This document shows positions 51,994 to 60,206 of a DNA stretch of 64,000 nt, one piece after another. The stretch's first letter is position 1, and each line of letters opens with the position of its first letter. This DNA is from Phycisphaerae bacterium. Lineage in GTDB: Bacteria > Planctomycetota > Phycisphaerae > UBA1845 > Fen-1342. Made by a program: the position numbers and the translations under genes. Under the pieces are notes generated by a model that saw only the letters and a list, made by a program, of their open reading frames with translations, searched no databases and had not been told where the DNA came from. The stretch is taken from assembly GCA_028277645.1 (NCBI GenBank), contig JANQFV010000037.1, positions 248,001 through 312,000 on the forward strand. Direction: 5' to 3'.

Positions 51994-53349
51994 CTAGCCC
52001 GCCAGACGACGTGACACCCGCGCCCGTAGGATAATCGCCGCCGTGTTCAGCAATAGCACCAGCACCACCAGCGTCAGCACCATCCCGTACTGCACGTGCC
52101 GGATCTCGTCGGCCGCGGTGTGCTCCGTACACAGGTTATAGACACTCCACGGCAGCGCCGGCGTGGGCTGCGTCAGCGTCTGCCAGACTTCCAGCGGCCG
52201 ACCGACGCTCACAGCCGCCGTGAAGATAATCGGGGCCGTCTCACCCGCCGCGCGCCCCATGCTGATCACGATGCCGGTCAGAATTCCCGGCAGTGCCGCC
52301 GGCAGCATCACAGTGAGGATCGTACGCCACTTACCCGCGCCAACGCTGAGCGCCGCTTCTTTGTACGTGCGTGGCACGGCACGGATGGCCTCTTCCGCAG
52401 CGCGAATAATCACCGGCAGAATCAGAATCGCCAGTGTTAGGGAGCCGGCCAGGATGCTCTTCGACGAAACGCCGGTTGAATCCGCGGCCATGAAGTACTT
52501 GGAAACCTGCGCCGTGTTGATGAAGAATGCGAGCCCGAACAAACCGAACACGATGCTCGGAACGCCCGCCAGCGTGCTGATACAACTGCGCAGCACACCG
52601 ATCAACCAATGATCCGGTGCGTATTCAACGAGGTAAATTGCCGAGATGATGCCCATCGGCACCGCGAACAGCACCGCTCCGATCGTCAGGTACAGCGTGC
52701 CCAGAATTTCGGCCCAGATGCCGCCGAACATGTGCGCATCCAGCGAATCGTCGAGCAGGAAGCCCCAGTACAGCGTCCAGTGCGGCTGGAGCATCTCGTC
52801 CAGGTGTTCGGACACGTACGGGAACAGCGACTCCAGCGGCGTGCCCGCGAATCGCTTGGCGCGCGGCACATCAACCGGCACGCCGAACTGTGTCGGATCC
52901 GAGTAGTCCCACTCCTGCACGTATAGAACGTTGTGCGCCGCCTCCTGCGCCTGCGCCCACCGCGTCGCGCCAAACTGATCGCGTGCCAAGGTGGGCTTGG
53001 ACTGATCCGGCGCCGGCCCCAGCAGCCTCTGGAGTGCTTCACGCAGCTCCTCCAGTTCGAAATCATCCACCCCGTACTGCGCTTCATACGCCGTCAGCAT
53101 CTCGTACACAGGGGCCCGGGCGGCGATCGCCGTCGCGTTTCGGGCGGCGAACGTCGAGGCGTTGCCGCGCTCGAAATGCTCCATCAATACACGGTCATGT
53201 TCGATCGTTGCGCGAAACACGACTGCGCCAATTCCGCGGACTACGATCGGTGTCAGCAGGATCACCAACGCGAGGCTGACCAGCGCAATCGAGAAGATAC
53301 CCAACCCGGTGAACGAACGATCCACGACTTTGCGCGTGCCCAGTCGCAT
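51994..53349 (-). CDS. pstA: Phosphate ABC transporter permease PstA, extended
   Basis: A 451-residue inner-membrane permease, about 150 residues longer than usual. The extra part lies between the first helix (IFSIALVSLALVILLTPIVV) and the rest: residues about 45-195 are hydrophilic and alpha-helical (FERGNASTFAARNATAIAAR, VDDFELEELREALQRLL) and should face the periplasm. The permease domain follows, with GIWAEILGTLYLTIGAVLFA, GIISAIYLVEYAPDHWLIG, LAGVPSIVFGLFGLAFFI, and the EAA-type loop AEEAIRAVPRTYKEAALSVG. It starts five bases after pstC ends. Confidence 0.95.
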   Translation of the reverse strand: MRLGTRKVVDRSFTGLGIFSIALVSLALVILLTPIVVRGIGAVVFRATIEHDRVLMEHFERGNASTFAARNATAIAARAPVYEMLTAYEAQYGVDDFELEELREALQRLLGPAPDQSKPTLARDQFGATRWAQAQEAAHNVLYVQEWDYSDPTQFGVPVDVPRAKRFAGTPLESLFPYVSEHLDEMLQPHWTLYWGFLLDDSLDAHMFGGIWAEILGTLYLTIGAVLFAVPMGIISAIYLVEYAPDHWLIGVLRSCISTLAGVPSIVFGLFGLAFFINTAQVSKYFMAADSTGVSSKSILAGSLTLAILILPVIIRAAEEAIRAVPRTYKEAALSVGAGKWRTILTVMLPAALPGILTGIVISMGRAAGETAPIIFTAAVSVGRPLEVWQTLTQPTPALPWSVYNLCTEHTAADEIRHVQYGMVLTLVVLVLLLNTAAIILRARVSRRLAG

Positions 53350-53354
53350 CAGGT

Positions 53355-54539
53355 CTACTCGTTCTTAAGAGCCGAACGTCGAATCACCTGCTCGCTGATC
53401 AGGTTGCAAACGAACGAGATCGCCAGCAACGCGAGTGCCATCGCAAACAATACGTGGTAGTGCGCCGAGCCCGCCGACTGATCCGCCTCGCCCATATCAC
53501 CCGCGATCGTCGCGGTCAGTGTGCGTACCGGCGCCAGCAGGTTGTACCAGGGTTGTGGAATCTGGGCGGCGTTGCCCGACGCCATCCACACAACCATTGT
53601 CTCACCTACGGCGCGCATCACGCCCAGGATGACTGCCGCGCAAATACCACTGCCCGCCGCGGGAATGATCACACGGACCAGCACTTCGGCCCGCGTCGAG
53701 CCCAGCGCGTAAGCCCCCTCGCGCAACTCGCGGCCAACGGCTTGCAGAGCATCTTCGGAGACGCTCACTACCGTGGGCAACGCCATCAGCCCCAGGATGA
53801 TCGATACGTTCAATGCGTTAGTACCACTGCTGATCGTCAACGCGGCGAACCGGCCGCCAACGTCGAACAGCAGCCACGCGCCCGCAGCGGCCATCAGCAC
53901 CGCGAGCAAGACGCGCACCGCACGGTGACGCGCCTCACCCACCACCCAGTTCGCGACAACGTCACTCAGCACGAACACGAGCAGCGCCACCAGCGGCGTA
54001 GCGACCACCCACCACACCCCAGCCAGCACGCGCCCCCCATGCTCCTGCAGCAACGGCGTAAAGATCACCAGCGCGAAGAACCCGAACGCCACGGATGGAA
54101 TCGCCGCCAGCATCTCGATCACGGGCTTCACATACTGCCGTACGCTGAACGGCAACACATCGCTCAAGCACACCGCGGCCGGCACACCGAGCGGCACCGC
54201 CACCAGAATTGCGCCAAGCGTCACCAGTCCACTGCCAACGAAGATCGGCAGCGCGCCGAAAACCGGCGGCTCATGTGTCGGGTACCAGGCCGTACCAGTG
54301 AAAAACTCCTTGAATCCCTCCAATCGAAAAAACGGAATCGCATCCCGGGCGATGAAGAAGAAGATAAAGATGACGGCCAGCGCCGAACTCGACGCAATCA
54401 GAAACAACACGCCGTGGCCGAGCAGCGCCAACACGCGCCGCAGACGACTGGCGCGCTTGCTCAGTAACAGGCTGCGGGGGGCGGCCAGGCGCCCCGCGCC
54501 TCCGGGCCCAATCGGCGCAATGCTAGGATTCGTCGTCAT
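53355..54539 (-). CDS. pstC: Phosphate ABC transporter permease PstC
   Basis: A 394-residue inner-membrane permease. The first helix is HGVLFLIASSSALAVIFIFF, followed by the periplasmic part FFTGTAWYPTHEPPVFGALP, typical of PstC. The domain continues VIEMLAAIPSVAFGFFALVI, and the cytoplasmic loop with ALQAVGRELREGAYALGSTR contacts PstB. An extra helix pair around residues 190-235 (PLVALLVFVLSDVVANWVVG, VLLAVLMAAAGAWLLFDVGG) makes it longer than the E. coli protein. Its start overlaps the end of pstS by 17 bases. Confidence 0.95.
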   Translation of the reverse strand: MTTNPSIAPIGPGGAGRLAAPRSLLLSKRASRLRRVLALLGHGVLFLIASSSALAVIFIFFFIARDAIPFFRLEGFKEFFTGTAWYPTHEPPVFGALPIFVGSGLVTLGAILVAVPLGVPAAVCLSDVLPFSVRQYVKPVIEMLAAIPSVAFGFFALVIFTPLLQEHGGRVLAGVWWVVATPLVALLVFVLSDVVANWVVGEARHRAVRVLLAVLMAAAGAWLLFDVGGRFAALTISSGTNALNVSIILGLMALPTVVSVSEDALQAVGRELREGAYALGSTRAEVLVRVIIPAAGSGICAAVILGVMRAVGETMVVWMASGNAAQIPQPWYNLLAPVRTLTATIAGDMGEADQSAGSAHYHVLFAMALALLAISFVCNLISEQVIRRSALKNE

Positions 54540-55410
54540 TCACCAACCGTGCCTTTGCCGGATAGGACGTCACCGGAACGTAACCCTTGCGCTCGATCAT
54601 CTCCTGCCCATCGGACGTGAGGTGCAGCGTCACGAACGCGTGCAGATGTGTTCCCAGTTTGGGATAGCCGTTTGTGAACATGAAGAGCGGCCGCGCGACC
54701 GGATAACGTCCCGAGGCGACATTCTCCTTGGTCGCCTCGACGCCATCGATGAGTAGCCGCTTTACGCCTTTGGTGAAGCCCAGCCCCACGTAGCCGATAG
54801 CTCCCGGCGTGCTCTTCACGCGCTGGCGCGCGGCGCCGTTACTCCCAACGTACTCCGTGTCCGGCGCGATCTTCTCGTTGTCCATTACCAGTGACTCGAA
54901 CGTCTCGTACGTACCACTGTTCGTATCGCGACTGATCTTCACGATGGCAACGTTCGGCCCACCCAGTTCGCTCCAGTTCTTGATCTGCCCCTTGTAGATG
55001 TCACGCACTTGCGCCAGCGACAGTTCCTGCACGGGATTCCGCGGATTCACCACGATGGCCAATCCATCCATCGCAACCACGTGCGCGACGGGACACACGC
55101 CATTCGCCACCGCGGCCTCGAATTCTTTGACCTTCATGAAGCGCGAAAGATCGGCGACGTCGCACGTGCTGTTGATCAGGCTCTTGGCGCCGTTACCGCT
55201 GCCCGACTCGCTGACCGTGATATTCACATCCGGGTTCTGCGCCATATAGTAGCCGGCGAACGCCTTTGCGATCGGCCCCACCGTCGTCGAACCGTCGACC
55301 ACGATCTTGCGCGCCGCTCCGTCTTCCTGTGCCGCCGCTACCAGACAGCCCAGGCACAAGATGACCGACAGTCCGCCCAGACGCCGTGTCCCCTGCACCG
55401 CACGTTGCAT
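54523..55410 (-). CDS. pstS: Phosphate-binding protein PstS
   Basis: A 295-residue periplasmic receptor for phosphate. The signal peptide ends at about residue 27 (LVAAAQ); GAAGGAGAA precedes the ATG. KIVVDGSTTVGPIAKAFAGY, VSESGSGNGAKSLINSTCDV and KISRDTNSGTYETFESLVMD carry the phosphate-ligating loops, and STPGAIGYVGLGFTKGVKRL is the hinge region. The layout matches the SphX/PstS type found outside enterobacteria. It is the first gene of the pst operon and follows a TTAACA-type repeat. Confidence 0.97.
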   Translation of the reverse strand: MQRAVQGTRRLGGLSVILCLGCLVAAAQEDGAARKIVVDGSTTVGPIAKAFAGYYMAQNPDVNITVSESGSGNGAKSLINSTCDVADLSRFMKVKEFEAAVANGVCPVAHVVAMDGLAIVVNPRNPVQELSLAQVRDIYKGQIKNWSELGGPNVAIVKISRDTNSGTYETFESLVMDNEKIAPDTEYVGSNGAARQRVKSTPGAIGYVGLGFTKGVKRLLIDGVEATKENVASGRYPVARPLFMFTNGYPKLGTHLHAFVTLHLTSDGQEMIERKGYVPVTSYPAKARLVNDDES

Positions 55411-55483
55411 CGCGTTCTCCTTCCACGGGTGGTATCTGCCCGTTACCGCCGGCCGGCACCCGGGTTGCGCGGAGTGTAATCGA

Positions 55484-55505
55484 TGTTATGTTAAGACCGT
55501 GTTAG
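55484..55505 (-). promoter_or_regulatory. Candidate Pho box upstream of pstS
   Basis: On the minus strand, CTAACA (55500-55505) and TTAACA (55489-55494) are spaced exactly 11 bases start to start, with ATAACA overlapping just after. This is the direct-repeat form bound by PhoP in Bacillus (TTAACA-like hexamers every 11 bases). It lies 74-95 bases before the pstS start. Use by the PhoB encoded at 62106-62807 is inference. Confidence 0.5.
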
Positions 55506-55565
55506 CCCACACACCTTCCGCGAACGCCTGTCCGCCGGACCAATCGCCAAGCGAAGTAGTGCGTC

Positions 55566-55608
55566 GAAAAAACCCGGCTCGGGCACCCGGTAGGTGACCC
55601 GAGCCGGT
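55566..55608 (-). terminator. Intrinsic terminator of the PstS-like protein gene
   Basis: On the minus strand CCGGCTCGGG pairs with CCCGAGCCGG (55573-55583 with 55598-55607) and is followed at once by TTTTTT (55567-55572). It lies about 70 bases after the stop of the gene at 55676-58561 and separates it from pstS. Confidence 0.85.
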
Positions 55609-55675
55609 CTCGGGATGACGCGCGAAGTCACTCCGCGCGCGAATCAGCAATCATTTCTGCACAGAGCTGGCTCCT

Positions 55676-58561
55676 CTAACCGCCGGTCAACGCCTCCACG
55701 AACGGGTTGATGTCGTCGAAGCCGGTGCCGGTTTCGTTGAAGTCACCGTTGTCGTACGTGCAGCACGGATACGCCGCCTCATAGGCCGCCTGGCCACCGA
55801 CGAGTGCGTCGACGAATGGGTTGATGTCGTCAAAGCCGACGGTACCGTTGCAGTTCATGTCGCCGGCCTGCGTGACCGTGCCACAGTAGCTCTGCACGGC
55901 CGCCTGGGCCATGTAGACGTCCACCTCGTCGACCTGCAGGTCGCCGTTCATGTCCGCACTGAGATCCATGTCTACGGCCTGATTGATGTCGGTCCAGTCA
56001 CCGAAGTTGGCGTGGATGTACGTCAGGTCGTCACAGTCCAGCACCTGGTTGTGACCGTGCGGATACGCACCCGGATACGGCGTGTTGCCGTTGATGTCGA
56101 ACGCCGACCAGCCGGGAGTCCAGTCCGGATCAACTGCGATCTGCGGGTCGTTCAGCGGCGTGCCCTGGCAGTCGTGCACGACGGTGTCGAAGTAGTTGTT
56201 GTCGCCAGCAATCGCCAGCCAGTACTGGTCGATCAGACCAAACACCGCGGTGCGGCTCAGCGTCGCACGGGTGGCATCGGTGACGAGGTAGCTGTCCGCC
56301 AGGTAGCGGGCATCCTCGGCATTGAAGTTACCGTCACCATTCAGGTCACCGATGATCTCGAGCACCGCCGGATCACCGACCGACGACATGGCGTTGGGAT
56401 CGTCACGGTATGTGTTCGTACCCATCATGCGATCGTACAGACCCTTCATCATCAGCTCGACGTCCAGCTCGTTGATGATGCCATCACCCTTGGCGAAATC
56501 CGCCGCGTAGTGGTTGCGATCGTTCAGCGTCGATCCACCGGCGATCAAGCTGCTGTTGTGCGGGTTGATGTAGCTACCGTCGACACTTCCGTCGGTGTAG
56601 TTCGCGCGGAGACCGGTCAGGTCGGTACGGGTCGGAACGCGACCGGCACCGGCCACGCCGAACGCCGGCGTCGTCGAGACCTGGTTGGCCGCGATGAAGT
56701 CCTGGATCGTCTGATTGAAGTTCGGGTTGCTCGGGTATACCTGCGGATCACCGGTGAAGAAATTCTCACCGATGCAGTCCAGGCCTTCGAACAGGAAGAA
56801 GTCACGCGCCAGGAAGTCCGACGGCATGTTGCGGTCTTCCTCTGGGTTGTCGTCATACGGCGCGCCGAATTCGATCAGCGAGGTCTGGATGTTACGGAGG
56901 TAGTCCGCGGCGTGCTGATTGCTCATGTACGTCGGATCGTTCGGATCGGTCGTCATCGGATCGCCACGCGAGGCAAAGGTCTCCGGACCACCGACGGTGT
57001 AAGCAGTGTTCGGATCGCAATTCTCGAGAACCGCCATGACGGTCGGACGGACGAACTGCGAGCCCGGATTCGGACGGCTGTCGAACATGACGTCGACGAT
57101 CTCGAACTTGCCGCTGGTCGAGTCGACGATCGCGCGGCTGCCGCCATACAGACCCGTGTAACCGAGCGCCAGGCGGCCGTTCTGGACGGCGCCTTCCATA
57201 CGGCTCGAGCCACCCTTGTTGGTCGGCTGGTAGATCGGCCCCAGGACGTCGGTGGACGAGGAGCCGGACTTGATACCGACGTTGTCACCACGACCCCAGC
57301 TCGGATCGATACCGATCGAGTTCATGCAGCCGTTGCGCGTACCGGAACCCGAATCACGCGTAGCAGCAATGTAGTTACGGCCATCCGGGAAGCGGCCGGT
57401 CACGAAGTGGTGCTGCAGCTCGCTCTCCCTTGCCTGGCTCAGGCCGGTGCCCGGGTTCGCGATGAAACCGATGGGCACGTAAGCAATCGGGGTATCGAAC
57501 ACGGTGTTCGGGTCGGCGGGGCTGTTGAAGTTGAGGAACCGGCCGCCGCCACTGGACTCCAGCGACTTCAGCTTGTTGCTCTGACCCTGGTACGAAGTCG
57601 TTGGGTTGCGGCCGTAGCCTTCGGTGGCCGGATTGGCACTCCACACTGCGGCGTTCGGATCACCAAACTGCACGAACCAGCGGGTCGGGACGTCCATCAC
57701 ACCCAAGTCGACGGTGGCCTGGCAGTACGGCGTACCGGAGGCATCGCACGGAATGTCGCAGATCGTACCTGCGCCTTCCCATTCGCCACCCAGCGTGGCA
57801 CAGTCGGCAGCGGTCTCGCGCGTGCGGGTCGGGCTGTTCGGATCGCCGTATTCGCAGCAACCTAGCGCCAGGTTCGGATCGCAGACGTTGACTTCACAGA
57901 TCGTGCGCTCGCCGAGGAAAGTGGCGCTGAACACGTCCGGATTGTCGATCGGATCGGTGAGCTCGAGGCAGGCCTCGTCGAGAATCTGCTCACACTCGGG
58001 CGCTTCGAGGTTGTTGGGATCGCCGACCCAGTTCGGGTCATTGGGATCGTAGTCCGCGTAACGAACCACGCAGCACGCACCGGTGATGCTCTCATCTTCC
58101 GAGAAGAGGAAGCGGTTGATGACGCCGAAGTCGTCCGGCGGCAGGGTCGGGATGGTGCCGTCGAGCTGGTAATCACGGAACTCGGCCAGACCGTTACCGG
58201 AGCCGACGCCGCGGTACTGCACCAGCCACCACGTGTCGGCATTGCCGTTCGCCACCGTGATCCAGTTCTCGGCGAGCTGGTCAAAACCGCGATCCGGCAG
58301 GATCGGGTTCGGCTCGTCGAAGCAGTAGTTGTAGCGGTGGTACGGCACGCCGATCATCACCGGGCAGTTGGGATCCGCGGAGAGGAAATCGGTCGTGTCG
58401 TTGTCAGCATTGATCCAGTCGGCGGTCGACGCATCGGCCAGGAAGAAGTCGCCGAACAGTGTCGCACCACTGATGTTGACCTCACCACCGTTGATGGTGG
58501 GCTGCGCCTGCGCGACACACGCCGCGACGAGCACAAGACCAAGAGCAAGTTTACGTGTCAT
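55676..58561 (-). CDS. Very large PstS-like secreted protein with dockerin-like tail
   Basis: A 961-residue exported protein. TAAGGAGGT lies just before the ATG, a near-perfect ribosome binding site, and the signal peptide ends at about residue 19 (CVAQAQ). Pieces of the PstS fold occur in PstS order: VNISGATLFGDFF near residue 27 (first strand), VQYRGVGSGNGLAEF near 115, IAATRDSGSGTRNGCMNSIG near 395 (the D-G-S-G-T loop), and AVQNGRLALGYTGL near 450 (the G-A-I-G-Y hinge). Inserts of about 200 residues with many Cys separate them. The last 300 residues hold dockerin-like loops (GDLNGDGNFNAEDARYLADS, GDMNCNGTVGFDDINPFVDA, ETGTGFDDINPFVEALTGG). I infer extracellular phosphate or phosphate-ester binding; the pst operon is next to it. 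Confidence 0.82.
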   Translation of the reverse strand: MTRKLALGLVLVAACVAQAQPTINGGEVNISGATLFGDFFLADASTADWINADNDTTDFLSADPNCPVMIGVPYHRYNYCFDEPNPILPDRGFDQLAENWITVANGNADTWWLVQYRGVGSGNGLAEFRDYQLDGTIPTLPPDDFGVINRFLFSEDESITGACCVVRYADYDPNDPNWVGDPNNLEAPECEQILDEACLELTDPIDNPDVFSATFLGERTICEVNVCDPNLALGCCEYGDPNSPTRTRETAADCATLGGEWEGAGTICDIPCDASGTPYCQATVDLGVMDVPTRWFVQFGDPNAAVWSANPATEGYGRNPTTSYQGQSNKLKSLESSGGGRFLNFNSPADPNTVFDTPIAYVPIGFIANPGTGLSQARESELQHHFVTGRFPDGRNYIAATRDSGSGTRNGCMNSIGIDPSWGRGDNVGIKSGSSSTDVLGPIYQPTNKGGSSRMEGAVQNGRLALGYTGLYGGSRAIVDSTSGKFEIVDVMFDSRPNPGSQFVRPTVMAVLENCDPNTAYTVGGPETFASRGDPMTTDPNDPTYMSNQHAADYLRNIQTSLIEFGAPYDDNPEEDRNMPSDFLARDFFLFEGLDCIGENFFTGDPQVYPSNPNFNQTIQDFIAANQVSTTPAFGVAGAGRVPTRTDLTGLRANYTDGSVDGSYINPHNSSLIAGGSTLNDRNHYAADFAKGDGIINELDVELMMKGLYDRMMGTNTYRDDPNAMSSVGDPAVLEIIGDLNGDGNFNAEDARYLADSYLVTDATRATLSRTAVFGLIDQYWLAIAGDNNYFDTVVHDCQGTPLNDPQIAVDPDWTPGWSAFDINGNTPYPGAYPHGHNQVLDCDDLTYIHANFGDWTDINQAVDMDLSADMNGDLQVDEVDVYMAQAAVQSYCGTVTQAGDMNCNGTVGFDDINPFVDALVGGQAAYEAAYPCCTYDNGDFNETGTGFDDINPFVEALTGG

Positions 58562-58909
58562 CCTTTCGTAACCTCCTTAGCATTTGGAAATACGCGATCA
58601 ATTGCACCAGTACCTTTCAAGTCGTAAAACACACCCGCGCTCTATGTCTACAAAGGCCTCGAACGGAAAAGTCAAACGATCCGTGTTGCGTCGAAGACCT
58701 CTGAATCTCATATCCGTCGGCGCCGACAGCACAAAGCATCCCCGGACACTGATCGGCGCTTCTGCCAACCAGCGCTGTGCGCTGCCTGCTGCGAACTCAT
58801 CTATGTAAGACCGGCGTCTTTCCCTCGCATCAGCCGGCCACCAAACCGCCTGCCTTGGACGGCAGACCCCGCCAGCCTGCCGCACACGATCAGCCAATCT
58901 CTGATCGGT
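58562..58909. other. 348-base spacer before the PstS-like gene
   Basis: The minus strand stays open through most of this stretch, but the product has no recognisable domain and no good ribosome binding site, so I do not call a gene. The left end holds the leader of the PstS-like gene. No Pho-box-like repeat of the kind before pstS is visible here. Confidence 0.45.
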
Positions 58910-59929
58910 CTAGTACTCCGCTCGCACGTTCGTCTTGCCGGTGAGGCTCCAGTACGCGTCGCCCCACTCCCAGCCCTTCAGCGTCTGATGAATCGTCTTG
59001 CGCGACACGTGGCCGTCGACGTACAGGAAGTTGGCCGTGCCACCATACTTGTCGCCACCCGGGTGGTGCCGCCCAACCGCGTTGATCTCCGCCAGACCTT
59101 GCCCATCGATCACGCCGATGCGGTTCTCGAGATCCGACAGCGGCACAACGCCGTAATCGACGCGGTCGCCCGGATAGAAGAATCCGCCGTACTCCGGCGG
59201 AACCATATACTCGTTCCAGTTGGACGTGTGGACAAACGCACCGATCGGACGGTGGCTCTTGGACTCCGCGGCGCTCTCACCCAATTGAAGTGCTGATACA
59301 CGCCAGTCCTTGTTGAACTCCGTGGCGAGGATCACGCCACGCGATGTGATCACTTCGCTCTCATCAACGAAGCGATTCCCGCGCCGAAAGCCCCACTGCG
59401 ACGGATCCCACTTGTTACGTCCCACAATTGCGGCGTTCGCGGTATACGCGACGCGCGGCGCCTGCTTGTCTTCGCGGCTCGTCAGCGAGCCGAATTCTAC
59501 GCCCTGCCCACCTTCGCGATTCGATTCCAGCTCACCCGGATACGTTCGCGGCAAACCACCATCTTCGATTTCCGGGCAGGTGAACGACTTAGGATTCACC
59601 TCACCACCGTTGTAAAGCTGATAGCTCCAGTGAATGTAACCAAAGGGCTTCGCCGTTGGTTGGTGCGGAAATGTGTAGTCGCCGTTCGCATTGTACGGAT
59701 AGGCGTAGGAAAACGGGAATTTCGAGTTGTTCTCGCGCAGGTAGATCTGAAACGCGTGCGCGACGTCGTGCAGGTTAGCCGCACACGATGTTGCCCGCGC
59801 GCTGCGCCGCGCGGCGGATAGCGCCGGCAACAGAATCGAAATAAGGATCGCGATGATCGCGACCACAACCAGAAGCTCAATGAGCGTGAACCCCCGCGCC
59901 GGCCGGCGCTTCCACTCTGCACTTGCCAT
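58910..59929 (-). CDS. Type II pseudopilin-like protein
   Basis: A 339-residue protein with the prepilin N-terminus [20 protein letters not shown], where Gly precedes the Phe at the peptidase site, then [20 protein letters not shown]. The body is long for a pseudopilin and contains the planctomycete pattern with an H-x-x-G-x-x-x-F-x-D-G-H tail: [20 protein letters not shown] near residues 295-315. Such proteins are present in dozens of copies in planctomycete genomes and may build pseudopili or bind surface polymers. It sits between phoR and the PstS-like gene on the same strand. Confidence 0.9.
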   Translation of the reverse strand: MASAEWKRRPARGFTLIELLVVVAIIAILISILLPALSAARRSARATSCAANLHDVAHAFQIYLRENNSKFPFSYAYPYNANGDYTFPHQPTAKPFGYIHWSYQLYNGGEVNPKSFTCPEIEDGGLPRTYPGELESNREGGQGVEFGSLTSREDKQAPRVAYTANAAIVGRNKWDPSQWGFRRGNRFVDESEVITSRGVILATEFNKDWRVSALQLGESAAESKSHRPIGAFVHTSNWNEYMVPPEYGGFFYPGDRVDYGVVPLSDLENRIGVIDGQGLAEINAVGRHHPGGDKYGGTANFLYVDGHVSRKTIHQTLKGWEWGDAYWSLTGKTNVRAEY

Positions 59930-60206
59930 GGTCCTGATTCTCCCGAGAATGTGAATGAACAGACAAACCGAAGGTAGACTCCGCGCTTCTCGTTCACCTC
60001 CGAGCCGCGAGTGTAAGCCCAGCGCGTTAGAGAAATGCTAATGCTCGTGTGAATTGCGCATTAAGGAGGCGTCGCCCTATTGCAGCAGCGCACCCGAAAC
60101 GCCACAGGCGCGCCGGGCCGTGGGAGCAATCGAAACCCCTTGCGCGCCACGATCGCCCGAACCTGAGCGTGCATAAACGAACGATGTGACTTATTCGAAA
60201 TTTGAG

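Noticed and set aside
56012-57865. Plus-strand frame of about 617 codons opposite the PstS-like gene
   Set aside because: Antisense shadow, rich in Arg, Val and Thr with no domain; the minus-strand gene has a near-perfect ribosome binding site and terminator.
58598-58897. 99-codon minus-strand frame between the pseudopilin and the PstS-like gene
   Set aside because: No domain, no ribosome binding site, and it runs into the leader of the PstS-like gene.
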